Of a stretch of DNA of 64,000 bases, positions 1-12,180 are shown piece after piece. The notes beneath the pieces were generated by a model. The model was not told the origin of the DNA. It saw nothing but the letters and a program-made list of their open reading frames with translations, and ran no database searches. Position 1 is the first letter of the stretch. Every line of letters begins with the position of its first letter. The position numbers and the translations under genes were made by a program. The DNA is from Macropodus opercularis (lineage: Eukaryota > Chordata > Actinopteri > Anabantiformes > Osphronemidae): assembly GCA_030770545.1 (NCBI GenBank), contig CM061109.1, positions 18,150,001 through 18,214,000 on the forward strand. The letters are read 5' to 3'.

Positions 1-2913
1 ACCGCTGTGATGCGAGGTTTGCTTCAAGTCTCCTGCAGCAGACGCTCTGCGCTGACCCCTCTCCCCGTCCCCCCGCTGGCCAACCAAGGCATCATGGAGG
101 ATTTTAGAGGCCAGAAGAACTTGTAAAATTAAACAGGATTTTCGTCCTGGCTCGGGAATTTACCGCAGGGCTTTGCAAACTGAGCTGGCGTCTGTCACTG
201 GTGTCTCGCTGTCCTGGGGAGATCTGGGCCTTTGTAGGAGTCGCCTTGCTGCACTTGGGCAGAATGTGTCTGTAGGAACGTGTGGATCAAGCCTCTGAAC
301 GCGGAGGCCGCCTGCCCTCAAACATGCTTCATCCCCTGACACGCACCCACAAACCAAATATTCAAGAGTGACTTATGTTGTGTTGTTCTAACACAAACTC
401 GACTTGAACCAGCTCCCGGTAAAATATGGTCCTTTGTTATTATAGAAATGGGAGAATATAAAGACCTAATTAAAGCAGAGGCAACAAACGTGGCTCAGGT
501 TTGTTTCTTGATAGTCGTGACCTGTTCTGACATAAACCTTTTGTAGTCGTACACTATTCAAAAACAGTAAAAGACATTAAAGCTGCACTGATTAATATTT
601 TTTATCTCCCAGATGTATGTAAATATTCTCTATGTGACTGAGCTTAGCTGTAACATTGAGTTGGTTCCATCAAACTAATCTGTTAAACTATAAATACAAA
701 ATAATTGTGCAGCTTTACACAAACCAACACAGATCACACACACACACCCGTCGACTCTCGGTGCAGCATTTACTCTGCGTTTACTGTAACTTGTGTGTTT
801 TTTTATTGTTTGCCTGCGTCAGGGTTCGTGAGTCTTCGCTCTCTGTCTGCCGTGTGCGTTTTATACATCTGTGTTCGTCTCAGTGGGGGTAACTGAGAGG
901 AGGAAAGAGAAGCGAAGTGTCGCCGCGGCTCGGTTTTGTCAGCTGCTTGGTTCGGTGCATGTCTGAGAGGGGATCGCACCCCCGCCCTCCTCCGCTCGGC
1001 CCCCATCTGTCCAGTAAGAGTGTCACATAAAGTCCAGTCTTTATTGATTGTGCCGGTGCCAGATGGCAGATTTAGGAAGATGAAAGCGAGGCGACTAATC
1101 AGATTTCCAGTCCTGTTTTGGGGGCTAAAGTTTCCTTGTTCCCTCACACTTTTCCTGCTATGCTGAGCGTAACCCTAAACAGCTCTCCAAACAGGAAATT
1201 ACAAAAACGCCTGGCGGCCTTTGCGCATGGAAACGTACGCGTGAGCGTGTGTGTTGAGGTCAAATGTCAGGGCTGCGTGTGAAGGTGTGTGTTCCTAGTA
1301 AAATGTGCAACAGGTAGTTTAGGTCACAGCCTCTGACCATCTGACATGTTCATGTTCATTTTACGTCGCAGGCGTCCCTAATAAATTGGCCAGCGAGAGG
1401 TTTAACTGTCAGGCCTCAACTTTACTGTTGGTTCTGTCTTGTAGTTTTGTTTTCGACCACAACGAGCAGCTGCTTTCAGAGAACATCACTGGCTCGGTCC
1501 GACTCCGTGAACCAGCCAGAGAGTCACCGGTTTCAAACGCGTCGCTCTCTCTTGATGCGAGTGATTGAACCGTATGAAACCGGACCAAGCGAAGAGCCCG
1601 CTCATAAAACCAGGACTTGTGAGGGACATCACACACTTTCTGGAGACTTTTATAGGGGGTACTGAGTTGATGCTCACAGCTGAGATTAGTCTTTGTTTGG
1701 ACAAATGACAAAACAATAAAACATGACACAGTAGAACCGAACCGAGTCCAAACCAAGGCTTCCCACCGTGTGGCTGCTGCAGACCTTCAGAAACACGTCG
1801 TTCAGTCCTGACGTTCCTGCGACGGCTGCTGTGTGCGGACGCAACGCTGCACCTGTTCAGTGTGATGAAGCCGCGTTGAAATGCTCCTTCCTGCCCACAG
1901 ACGCTCGCTCGGCTGCTGAAGGTGACGCAGAGCCGACTCCAGCGCAGCCTCGGGGGGTGTGACTGCAGGCATCCTTCAAAACGCCCCGATGCTTTTTTAA
2001 ACGTGTGCATTGTGTTTGCCGTGTTTTTCTGTGGCAGGAGGAGGCTGAGTATGAGTTTCTGTTTTGTATTTGAGCGCACTTATACTTAGGCTTTATGAGT
2101 TTGTGTGTGTGACGGGTGGTGCAGCCCTTTGAGGCTGTAACAAAAGGACCAAATGAGACTTTTGTCCATGTTTCAGGAGTGAGTGATGACTCTGGCAGAG
2201 ACGCTGCAGATAAAACACTTTCGACTGAGTGCAGGGCCAGAACTAAAGGCAAACAGCTGTGCGTCACTCTCTCTCTCCCTCACTTATCCTGTGCCTCGCT
2301 CTCCCACCTCATGGTTCTCTCTCTCCTCTTCCTCTGTCCTTTTAATCTTTTAAGTCTGATTGACTTCTTCAAATATGTTTCTTGTATTTTATTTGAATTC
2401 CTACTTCTTTGCTTCCTTTCTTTTCCTCTTTCTATTTATTTTTCGGCCAAGGATACGATGCCTGGTTGTACGTGGACCTGTAGAAACGTCATTTCTCTCT
2501 TTTCTTTTATTCTCCTCCGTCGCCGTTTAATGGGTGGGACGCCCCATTGCCTTCAGACTCACGCGCAGCATCATCAAATATTATGGCTCTGCTTAATTGA
2601 ACGTATGCAGCCCAGTGTGTGACTGCGTGTGCAATATTTTATGTCGCTCGTTAGAAATTTCAAGCACAAGGAAGAAACAAAAGAGAGTTTTAGGAGCCGG
2701 TGTTGTGGCAACGTGGCCAAGTGTTAGAACAAAAAACAAAGTCTGTGTGAAATCCACACTGGCTCTGTGAAGTAATCTCAGAGGTTCAACCAGCCGAGTG
2801 ATGAGGGAATGTCTGTGGACAAGCAGGATTAGAAGGTGCGTCTGAAAGAGGCCAGACATCACGGCACGGGTGCAGGAGAGATGACTGAGCTGCTTCCCTG
2901 TCTTGTCTTCCAG
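1..2913 (+). other. tbx15: tbx15 intron, partial (5' end outside the window)
   Basis: Sequence before the first visible tbx15 exon. I searched for the preceding T-box exon (the region ending in an Arg-rich KRYR-type segment) and did not find it, so the whole stretch is read as intron. It contains a pyrimidine-rich strip at about 2260-2450. The longest open frame, on the minus strand at 1486-2079, is not protein-like. Confidence 0.75.
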
Positions 2914-3085
2914 GTACGTGTATCACAGCTCCAAGTGGATGGTGGCGGGAAACGCAGACTCTCCGGTGCCTCCCCGGGTCTACATCCACCCGGACTCGCT
3001 GGCCTCCGGAGACACCTGGATGAGGCAGGTGGTCAGCTTCGACAAGCTCAAACTCACCAACAACGAGCTGGACGACCAAGGACAC
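2914..3085 (+). CDS. tbx15: tbx15 exon: T-box middle part
   Basis: 172 bp exon. The acceptor is tcttccag (AG at 2912-2913) and the donor is GTAAGA at 3086. It starts with the third base of an Arg codon completed from an upstream exon outside the window, and ends on a full His codon (DDQGH). It encodes the T-box core from [12 protein letters not shown] through [19 protein letters not shown] to [12 protein letters not shown], in the DNA-binding domain. The lack of an earlier exon in 1-2913 means the preceding intron is at least 2.9 kb. Confidence 0.95.
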
Positions 3086-6000
3086 GTAAGAGACCCTCAG
3101 GCTCGTTCTGACTCTCCCCCTCTTTGAAGATGGTCCACTCTGTCTGACTGAGTGTCAGGCTTGTCCATGAGTTAAAGAGACATTAGAGGTCTGGGATTTG
3201 AACCTGCGCCCTTGTTTTAATATGTGTTATTAATTTCCTTCGTGGCTCTGTAAAGCATTTAGTAGTGAAACGGTTTGGTTGAAGGCACTTAATGACTGAA
3301 TTTGATTTGTGGAACGCTCCAGCCGCCGCACCGCTGGGCTAAAACGTAAGCCTGACCGCAGCCGCTGTGATTTACTGCCCTGCTCGTACCCAGTCAGTAA
3401 CGGAGGCGGTGAGCTCGGGTCAGGCTCTCACTGGTCCTCGGCTGCTCTACATGTGCACCGTGGGTTTCGTAGGTGAAATATTTAACTGCAAAGCAAAGTT
3501 CGACCACATTGGTTTGATTTACTGCCGCCTTGATGTGCGATCGCCAAGCGGCAGGGAGCTAAAGTCAGTGGCCTTTTAACAGGTCGCCTTCCACAGTTAG
3601 CAAAGGGTTTCAGGGGAAGATACAAAATGTGGTAAAGGAAAATGATCTTAGCTTTCAATTATTAGCATTGATTGGCAGCTTTACAGTCTAAATAATATAA
3701 CTTCAGACGTCAGCGCATAGTAAATATTTATCTTATTTTAGCAGGATGCGCCGGCTTGACTGTACCTCTGGTCATCCTCTCCCCAGCGATCAGCAGCTTT
3801 ATGGAGGCGTTAGAAAATAAAATGAGCAGCGAAGTGGTGAAGGCACCGCGTCTCCGGCGCTGCAACAAAATGGCGGCGCCGGGTTTATTGTGGTGAGCTA
3901 CGAGGGCCTGGCAGGTTCCTGCTCGGTCACAGCTCTGCAGATGATCACATCAGCTCAGTGGTGACAAATGTAATAACACACGAGCGTTTGTGGGCGAGCG
4001 TTCACATGCACGGCTCTCCCCGAGCGAGGGGAGGTTGTCTTTCCTCTCCCGCTGCTCGGTTTAAAGGCTTTGTTTCCCTGGAGGGATTTTAGAGGCCAAA
4101 GGAAATTAATTTTGGAGCTTCCTGTGTAGGAGACCTCAGCACTTCTCGCTCATCCTCGTGACTTGTGGTGTCGTGAAATGTCTGCCTCATCAGAAACAGA
4201 CAGCGTGTGTCATGAATCACCAGACGTCACCGTGCACAACAGAAGCAACGTCTGTGTGAAAACACAGTATTTGTTGTGTCTCCGCCGGGCGTCGCGCTGA
4301 GATCAACAGCGCCTCCACCAGTCTGCACAGGCACGATGATGTTTGCAGATTGAGCTGATGGCTGCAACAAAGATTTTATTTTACAGCTGTTCTAATTAAA
4401 GCATCAGCTACGAGTACATAATCATATGTTTTCTTTTCTTTTTCTTCGAAGTCTAAAATAAAAAATAGCCGTAAACTGTTGCAGGAGGTCACAAAGTTCA
4501 TGTGTTTCCATTAAATAAAAATGTTACTGTCATCAAAGCTTTACAGACAAACACATTATCAGCTCATAAAATGTGGCCTTAATTATGACTGATTGTATGA
4601 TTTGATTAAAAATACATTAAACCTCTGCACTGCAGCGGCTCCAGTTAGTAAAAACGCAGTAAAACACGATGTCCCGGTTGTGTTGTGGGAGGAATCGAGA
4701 CCCTTAGACCCGAATAGAAGTAACGACAGAAGCATTAACACAGTTCACACGCTAGAGCCTATGTAATTATTTCATTTACTATTAACTAGTGCAGCATCCT
4801 CCTCGCACGGTGTCGGCACAGCTCCCACCGTTTGGACACCTCGTGTCTGGCTGGACTTGTTAGACTCAGCCTCGTTCTGTCGTCCGTGTCCTGTCTGTGG
4901 GAAAACCCCATAAAACGCTGGAGCAGGCTGGACGGCCGGAGGATTGCTGCTTTGTTGTTAATGATCCGTCCCGTTGCGATAGATTAGTGCTGGGCTCGAA
5001 TCGTAATATTCGGAATAACACGCGACGTGTTGTGGGCTGTTCGTGTCACTGTGGTGACCTCAAAGTCCTCGCGTAAGGACACGGAGGCAGTGACTGGAGG
5101 TTAATTGGTTTCATCACCGAATGTCTGTGGGCCCTTGATCAGTGTAGGCTTCACTGTTAAATATAACACGATTTCACTTTGGAGGCACAGATGTGACTGG
5201 TGCCTGGTTGGCGTGAAGGGCCCCCAACTACCACGAGATGCGTCTGAGTCCGTGTCCTCTGGCTGCTCAGTCGCGTGATCTCAGACTCAGCCTCACCTCA
5301 GGCTCCCTGTTGAAATCCCGACTGCTGTAACCACGGATGAGCTTTGCCGTGCGGCGGTGTCCTTCCACGGTGGCTGAAAGGTCTTCGTGGTCTAGCAAAA
5401 CAACATTTTCACGGCGGATAGAACATAGAAGGAAAACAAGGCTGGATGGGCAGCATCACTTCTGCAGCTTTAACTTCCAAAGTGCTTTTTTATGGATCCT
5501 GAAAACAGGCCTCAGATTTGATCTCTTTTCTTTCCCTCCTGTGAAAGCCATCGTGCGACCTAGAGCCCGGAGACGGATGCTTCCTTGGGGGGGAAGCAGT
5601 TCAGCTGAACACCAGAGGAAACGGACACCGCAGCACCTCCTACACGCGTTTAGTGACAGGTGACCTCTGAGCTCACACTCGACCGACACGAGCGGCGGAC
5701 GCAGATGGACTCATCTCTGAGCGTTGGGAACGTTGATGCGGTGTCTCTGATAGCGTTTCCCCCCGTGGCCCTGGTTTGAAGTGACCCCCCTCTGTTGTGG
5801 CAGATTTTTTGGGGGGCGCTGGTGGAGGTGGGGGTGTTTGGCTCTGGGGAGGTTTTCTCACTCTCAGATTAATCAGGAGCAGACCGAGGCCCTGAGGCGA
5901 CGCTGGGGCCGACAGCGTCTGACGCCTCCGCTCTGCTGTGAAATAATCCCCGGCTCTCCAGCGAGCGCCACCGCGGTGGGAACTTGGTTTCCGCCTAATG

Positions 6001-9000
6001 TCACGTAGGCCTGACACAGAGTCGGTGGAGCTAATTGATGTGATGAAGATAAGTGTGTGCGTGTTGTGTGTTTAGGGAGAATATGTTCAGGTTTTGTGCT
6101 GGGTCTTGAAGTTTCGAGGTGCTCGAGCAGATTTCTGATACCGGCCTCGTCTCAATTCCAACAAGAATCCTGATCTGACGACACTACGCCACACTTTACG
6201 TCCTTTCTCCCCACGTTCCCAGATCATCCTCCACTCCATGCACAAGTATCAGCCTCGTGTTCATGTCATCAGGAAGGACTTCAGCAGCGATCTGTCTCCA
6301 AACAAGCCAGTACCCAGCGGCGAGGGAGTGAAGACCTTCAGCTTCCCTGAGACGGTCTTCACCACCGTCACCGCCTACCAGAACCAACAGGTACAGAGCT
6401 CGCTGGTTCTTCCACAGTCAGGCACATGTAGTCCAGTCCCTTCTGTGTAGGCAAGTGGATGAGTTTCATTCTATTCGATCTGAGGAAAACCCGTCAGAAA
6501 CAAACACGGTCCTGTGCGTTGGTTTAGAGTTTAAGGCGTTTTCGTGTTCTTGTTTGCAGATTACAAGACTAAAGATTGACCGAAACCCGTTCGCCAAAGG
6601 TTTCAGAGACTCGGGGAGAAACAGGTACAGACGAACTCAACACGTGCTTAGTGCATTAAAAATCACATTTCTCTTCCAAGGTCAGCCTGAGACTTAATGC
6701 TGGTGAAGTCTCGTCCAGATTTGTCCAACATGTGTCCAGTAACTGATGCTCAGGATGGGAAGTCAAATATAACAGCCTGGCGGTGTTAGCTTGCACAGAC
6801 AGCCCTCCATGGATCTCGCTCTCGTATTTGTTCTTGCTCAAGCTCAAGCCATTGCGTCTGTTTGTCCTTTCTGTGAATTAGTTTTTTCAAAGCCACCTAC
6901 TTCCATAAAACGCCATAAAACCATTTAGCACATAGTTCAGACCGAGATATACCAGCATCATAAAACGCTGGCGGAACCGCGGTGACGTGTAATAAGGCCT
7001 GGACGTCTAGACGTGCTTCGCCCGGAAACGCCGTCGCTTGTAGCTTTTACACGCGGTTGTAATTCCCGGCCGTGCGCGTTGTTGCTCCGCTGCCTCCACC
7101 TCTCTCTCCGTCTTCCCTTCTGCCTTCGCTCCTTCCTCTTCCTCCGTCTCCGTGTCTGAATTATCATATGTAACGTTTGTGGTGGTGGTGGTGGGGTGTT
7201 GAACCACCAGACCCCTCCGCACATGAAAGCAGGCCCCTCATCTGGTCTGCATTATTGGCACACAGATATTTGAGACATCTTTTTTCGTTTTCCAAACAAT
7301 AGACTGTTTGATTTACGGACTGGCATTAGAATTTCATTGCAGGAAAGATGAAAAGATAACGGAGAGTGAGAGAGAGAGAACGATTTTGTCACGAATCTGC
7401 TGTTGGGAATTGTTTGGTTGCGAGTGGGAGACTCATTCATGAATCTGTCCGACGTGGTCTCGTGCGCCGGCGTCCGTCGCAGCGGCTGTGAACCAGCGGC
7501 TGAATCCCGTGTCGCCTGCTTCCTCCGAGTGTCTGGTGTCCAGCCAGCTTTAAGTGGAGGCTGGATTCACGCCAGAAAAACAGAAAGAAGCTCAAGTCAG
7601 ACAGTTACCGTCACGTCCTTCGCTTTTGAATCGGACGTGGGTGACACTTCAGGCCTCTTCGTCAGTGCACGACCAGCTAATTCCACACTGGGGGAAAATC
7701 GAGTTAATAAAAAGCTGCTCGTTCCTAAATGAAGCCTTTTGCTTTTGTGGCCTATTTTAGCGTCGAGCTGTAAGTTATGTTGGTGTTGTCAGTCGTGTGC
7801 TGTCTGAGCTTTATGGCCCAGCGGAGGGATACAGCTCATTTGTTGTGTTTTGGTCCCACAGCAGTGCGACTGCATGAATGAGTGCAGTGATGGCAGAGGC
7901 CGGACCGATTAGCGCCGCACTAACGAGCTGCCGCAGCCAGCGAGTTAGTGGCCCTGAAACAACGCCGCGGGCTTCCCCGGGACGAGGCCGGCGGCCGGCG
8001 CAGGAAGGGAGCCGGGTACAGATTCAGGATGAGACGTCGCCCAGATTTATGTGCACAGTAAAACGTGCTCCTTTTATAATGGCGCCCGTTTCCTGCGCTG
8101 TCTCCGCCCTCTTTCCGTCTGACACCCTCTCAGTGCGACTGACTCACTGAGCTCCTCGCTCTGCTGAGCTGATGCCTCTGTTTCTCTGCCGTCGCCTCCC
8201 CTTTGCCTTTCCAGCCGTGTATTAGTCACACCTACGTTTTACGGCTGTTCATATAAAAAGCTTTATTTTCATACCACTTCCACAAAAAACGTGTTACATA
8301 GTACACGAGGTAGCAACTTTATGTACTCGCCCAGTTTACTGCGTTTCCAGCAGGACAAGGTTTAAAATCTGCACAAACCGAATGATGGACTGAACTTTCA
8401 GAAATCAAAAAATCAGAACAACACGTGTTTCGGTTTGCAGGTCATTCTGATCAAGTCACAGCATCTGTGGTCCTGCATGAATCCGTCTCTAAACTATTCA
8501 TTTCTCCCTCTTATGTCTGAGATGTGCGGTGAATGACATCCTTTCTGTCTTCTCTGAAATGTCTCTCTGTCAGGACCGGTCTGGAGGCGATCATGGAGAC
8601 CTATGCTTTTTGGAGACCTCCCGTCAGGACCCTCACGTTTGAAGATTTCACCAATATGCAAAAACAACAAGGTGTGTAGTCGCACGTCACACAACAAACC
8701 CACAGAAGCGCAGTTATAAACCCTGGCTTAGTCTTCTGAACCCTGCTTCTCCGTGCTCTGTACTCGCTCAGTGAGGCCTGCAGTTTTTTGGATGGCCTGA
8801 CCTTGGGGTGAATGTGCTGGGACGTCCACTGCTTGGAAGATTGGCAGCTGCCTTTAATTCTTCCCACTTGTGAATAATGGTTCTCACAGTACGTCGTTAA
8901 AGTCGTTGTTTGCAGACGCTTCTTGACTCTTCCCAGATTGATGGGCAGCGATGTTTTGCGATAAGCCGCCAACCTTCCCGTCAGTGGAAGAACTAAGAGG

Positions 9001-12000
9001 GTGTTTGTTCTCTTTTTGGCTTCATTTGTGTAAAACGATCATTAAGTAATGTGTTAATGTAAACGTGTTGAGGTCATATTTGCCTAATGCTGCAGGTTAA
9101 AATCAGATTAACATGCGGACACAGAATTTAAAAGGTGCTGCTACCTTTTGCGCATGTAGTGAAGTGGCTCCGCTTACACATCAGACGCTGCTGATCTCCA
9201 GCCAGTAGGAACCAGAGCGACGTGTCCGGAGTCACAGGACACAGGATTCAGCTTTTAGGGCGTTAGAGCTCAGGGACTCTTTCATATCTTCCTTCTTAGT
9301 TTTCTTTCATTTATGTAATGTTTTTGTAAGTGTCAGTGTAGAGTAATAAAGGGCTTTGTTAATTAAACATTGGACGTGTGGCCCTCGGGGTAATTAGCCT
9401 TAGAACTCTCCCAGCACATCTCACTGCCTCCGCTATGGTCGTCCTTCATGAGCTTGGCCGCGCGCTGCTGCTCTGACAGGTCAGACTGCGTCTACTGAAC
9501 GTTTCGCTTCACACGCAGCCGTTGAAAAAGAATAGTTAAACAAGTCCTGTGGCTTTTGGACGACTCCGTGACACGAGTCAGCGTCGCTTGGGCCACCTCC
9601 CTTTGTATTGGCTGCAGCGCCGGCACCAGGTCTTAGTCACGGCTCATATCAAGGGCCTCGCCGCGTTCAAATCTGGCTCCTCGCTGGCCCTTTGTGCGAT
9701 ACCTCTGGAGGTCAGTATGACGTGATGCTCGCCAGTTAGTATCAGCCGACGACATGTGTTTGTTATCATTAAAAGCCCTCCAAGGTGACTGGGATTTAAT
9801 TAAAAGTCCTTGCGCCTCCCCTGAACCCTGCGTCACCCTTTAAGGACACCGCGGTACATGTGCAGCGTGGAGCTTTGCCCTTATGGCAGCAGACATCGTT
9901 TTCCCTCTAAGTAATCAGCTCTCCCCCTCAGCATCGAAGCGCCTCGAGCCCTGCTAACCAGAGGAAAACATGACATCACCGCCCACCGTCCTCTCTGGCC
10001 TTCTCGCTCCTTCCCTCCGTATACTGCACGTCTACATTTCTCCCCTCTCGTCTTGATTTCTCTCTGTCCCACCCCCACGCCACCTCATCTTTAGCAGAGC
10101 AGATCACTGCAGCGATATTATCGAAGGCATATGGTGCAAAATCAGAACCCCAGCCAAGCGAGTCCTGGATTATTTAGTTATGCTTCCTCCTCATTCTGGT
10201 TTCAAACTGAGTTTCTCCTACAGCAAGATGAACTCTGGCCAAATTCTCATTAATAGAGAAATATGTGACTGATATCCCACAGCTATCATTTCAACCTGAA
10301 AGGCTTGGACTCAGTTGATACAATCTGTGCCATAACATATATATTCTCCCCCCCCGTTCTCTTTACAGTTCAATCCACATAGTGCACGTCTAAACTCAGA
10401 GCTTGTGGCTTTTTGAGTAAAGACCTGGGATGTCTCTGCTGACCAGACATGGCCCACATTTATCTCCACATACCAGCAACATATTTCATGATACGGTTCA
10501 CGGTTTCAAACACCAATTAGTCTGAAGGTTGGAGTTTGAGAAAGTCCTTTTGTATCAGAGGGTCTTTCTTAACTTGGCCACAGGTGCATTCATAACACAC
10601 TTTATTGGTCTGACTCGGGGGCCGCTGGGAAATTATCTGCTCCTGTCTGCTCTTTACGTGCCCCGGCTTCGAAGATGTGACAGCGATGAAGAATTCGAGT
10701 CCAAACGTTCCGATTACTTGGTCGATTTTGTGGCTTTGAGAGACAGACGCAACGACTGAACATGTACCAGTTGTTTGGACTTTTTTCCTGAGCAGCCACA
10801 GGGTAGAAAGATGTGGAGGTCTGACAATGGAAGACCGATACCTCCGCGTAGGGAAATCCTGTTTGTTCCTGGCTGCTCTCCACAGGGAGGTCGAGAGGTA
10901 GAGGGCCAGCGATGCGTGTCATTTTTCCATTATGTGTAATTCTCTAGAAGAACGGGGCTTGTCAACATATGTTTTTGTAAGATATTTCATGTAAAATAAA
11001 TAATGAGATCACATACTGTAGCTTACATTCTCACTAAATCAATACGGAGTAAATTGTTCATGGTTGATTTTGAAACAAGGTTTTTGGCAGCTACAGTTTG
11101 ATGCATGACCGTCTATCAAAGGTTCTTTGAACTGTGAGCTGAGCAGGGCGCCACCGCATTCTAGCTTCATGTGGAAATGATTAATAACCTACAGCTGTAA
11201 CTATGCATCACTTCATACTTTAGTTTTACCTGTGTTTTAATTCAAAGGTTTTTCAGTCACTCTTGTGCGGACTTGCGGACATCGACAGGACTTTTCTGGG
11301 CTTGTCCGTGTCTCATCCATTACTCGGTATACTTGTGTGTCTTCCAGGCGGCAGCACTGGCACCTCGCCCACAACGTCCAGCACAGGAACCCCCTCTCCT
11401 TCCGGTGCGGCTCACCTTCTATCTCCCTCCTGCTCCCCTCCAACCTTCCACCTCGCCCCAAACACCTTCAATGTGGGCTGCAGGGAAAGTCAGCTCTGTA
11501 ACCTGGGACTGTCCGAGTACCCAGCTTGTGCTCGCAGCAACATGGCGGCTCTGCAGGGCTACGGCGGCTTGGCCGACAGCTCCTACGGGCGCCTCCAGGC
11601 TGCGGGGGGTGCTGTGTCCTCTGCTCAGCCCTCTGAATCCTTCCTGCCGCAGAGGACTTCCTCCTTGATTGCTGCCGGCATGCAGGGCAGCACTCATGCC
11701 TCCCTGACGGGCGGAGGCGGCGGCGGCGGCACTGGAGGCAAGATGGATGCCTACAGCGGGCAGCTCGGCTCCTTCCCGGCCTCCCAGCTTCAGTATGTGA
11801 TGCAGGCAGGCGGTAGCTCCAGCTCTGCCTCATCCTCTTCATCTGGATCCCCCCCTTCCTCCGCCCACATGTTCAGCGGGAGCCACCACCACGTGCAGCA
11901 GGGCTCCTACAATGCCTTCTCCCTGCACAACCCTTACAACTTGTACGGATACAACTTTCCCACTTCCCCTCGCCTGGCCGCCAGCCCCGAGAAGCCTCAG

Positions 12001-12180
12001 GGAGGTTTGCTGTGCTCCTCCTCACCCGCCGGGGCCTTCGCCGAGCGCCAGTACCTTTCCAACGGAAGCATGGACACTATGCATATGATCGGCAACGCCA
12101 CCGGTGGCCAGCAGGGCAGCGGCACCTGTGATGGCCGTCAGTATGGTTCCTCCTCTCAGATGTCCATGCACATGGTGTAA
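2914..12180 (+). CDS. tbx15: T-box transcription factor Tbx15, 3' part of the gene (5 exons, joined)
   Basis: Nuclear DNA-binding transcription factor of the Tbx15/Tbx18/Tbx22 branch. In vertebrates Tbx15 acts in limb and craniofacial skeleton, dermis and pigment patterning, and adipose and muscle identity (established knowledge). The coding parts are 2914-3085, 6223-6390, 6560-6624, 8574-8671 and 11348-12180. They join in frame to about 445 residues, against roughly 600 in full vertebrate Tbx15, so the N-terminus and start of the T-box lie before the window. The visible part opens inside the T-box ([20 protein letters not shown]) and runs through [14 protein letters not shown] and [18 protein letters not shown] to the FWRPP motif, then a long Ser/Gly/Pro-rich C-terminal region ending SSQMSMHMV. 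The link [16 protein letters not shown] and the [19 protein letters not shown] start of the tail are Tbx15-type rather than Tbx18-type. Every internal boundary has AG/GT and compatible phase. Confidence 0.95.
3086..6222 (+). other. tbx15: tbx15 intron (3.1 kb)
   Basis: Intron between the two T-box core exons, with donor GTAAGA and acceptor ccacgttcccAG. I see no coding exon or confident repeat. The open frames inside are short and lack protein-like composition. The segment 3760-4150 is GC-richer and may hold regulatory sequence, but no motif makes this firm. Confidence 0.85.
6223..6390 (+). CDS. tbx15: tbx15 exon: T-box, [11 protein letters not shown] segment
   Basis: 168 bp, exactly 56 codons, phase 0 at both ends. 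The acceptor AG is at 6221-6222 and the donor GTACAG at 6391. It encodes [20 protein letters not shown], then a short variable [20 protein letters not shown] loop, then the invariant [16 protein letters not shown] signature of T-box domains. Its length and phases fit the known vertebrate Tbx15/18/22 exon structure. Confidence 0.95.
6391..6559 (+). other. tbx15: tbx15 short intron (169 bp)
   Basis: Compact intron with donor GTACAG and acceptor cttgtttgcAG. Introns this small are common in teleost genes. Nothing else is seen in it. Confidence 0.9.
6560..6624 (+). CDS. tbx15: tbx15 exon: DNA-contacting C-terminal T-box helix
   Basis: 65 bp exon. It starts at ATT following the acceptor AG at 6558-6559 and ends with two bases of an Arg codon before GTACAG at 6625. 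It encodes [21 protein letters not shown] plus the split Arg. NPFAKGFRD is the T-box C-terminal helix, which inserts into the DNA minor groove in T-domain structures (established knowledge). Confidence 0.95.
6625..8573 (+). other. tbx15: tbx15 intron (1.9 kb)
   Basis: Intron between the 65 bp exon and the 98 bp exon, with donor GTACAG and acceptor gtctctctgtcAG. It contains a pyrimidine-rich stretch at about 7085-7150, a short GGT repeat near 7180 and a GC-rich patch at about 7900-8010. No coding exon was recognised. Confidence 0.85.
8574..8671 (+). CDS. tbx15: tbx15 exon: end of T-box and FWRPP link
   Basis: 98 bp exon. The first base completes the split Arg. It then reads [20 protein letters not shown] and [12 protein letters not shown], and ends with the first G of a Gly codon. 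The acceptor AG is at 8572-8573. The donor at 8672 is GTGTGT, weaker than the other donors of this gene. The reading matches the Tbx15-specific segment just after the T-box. Confidence 0.93.
8740..8975 (-). mobile_element. Diverged DNA-transposon-like fragment in tbx15 last intron
   Basis: The stretch carries phrases such as cttcccacttgtgaataatg and cttcccagattgatgggcag, which I recognise as belonging to a dispersed vertebrate and teleost repeat. On the minus strand it is open over about 120 codons with basic, transposase-like composition. I cannot assign the superfamily. The fragment has no visible terminal inverted repeats and looks ancient and non-functional. Confidence 0.4.
10085..10350. 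promoter_or_regulatory. Candidate conserved non-coding block in tbx15 last intron
   Basis: Unique, repeat-free sequence with several ATTA-type homeodomain cores (for example ggattatttagttatgc, ctcattaatagag). It does not code in any frame for anything recognisable. Its look suits an intronic enhancer, but only cross-species alignment could establish this. This is an inference. Confidence 0.22.
11348..12180 (+). CDS. tbx15: tbx15 terminal exon: C-terminal regulatory region
   Basis: 833 bp. The first two bases complete a Gly codon (GGC), then 276 codons and the TAA at 12178-12180. It encodes the whole C-terminal region: [103 protein letters not shown] and the terminal SSQMSMHMV. All are strongly conserved Tbx15 blocks. 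Two low-complexity inserts stand out: seven consecutive Gly codons (11710-11730) and a Ser-rich tract (about 11814-11864). Confidence 0.95.

Larger units (their letters stand above)
8672..11347 (+). other. tbx15: tbx15 last intron (2.7 kb)
   Basis: Intron before the large terminal exon, with acceptor gtgtgtcttccAG at 11346-11347. It contains a worn DNA-transposon-like fragment close to its start and a candidate conserved block near 10.1-10.35 kb. The open frame that enters the last exon from 11263 is intron sequence that happens to be open, not an alternative N-terminus. Confidence 0.85.

Noticed and set aside
1486..2079. 197-codon minus-strand open frame in the first intron
   Set aside because: Composition is not protein-like, no domain is recognised, and frames near this length are expected by chance.
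2116..2622. 168-codon plus-strand open frame
   Set aside because: Runs through a pyrimidine-rich strip that encodes Leu/Ser/Phe-rich low-complexity sequence.
3186..3212. tRNA B-box-like GGTTCAAATCC on the minus strand
   Set aside because: The T-stem does not pair and no A box or acceptor stem is found upstream, so it is not a tRNA.
11263..11347. Open frame running into the last tbx15 exon from upstream, suggesting a longer exon or alternative start
   Set aside because: The in-frame sequence before the cttccAG acceptor has no Tbx15 similarity, and conserved Tbx15 sequence begins exactly after the acceptor.
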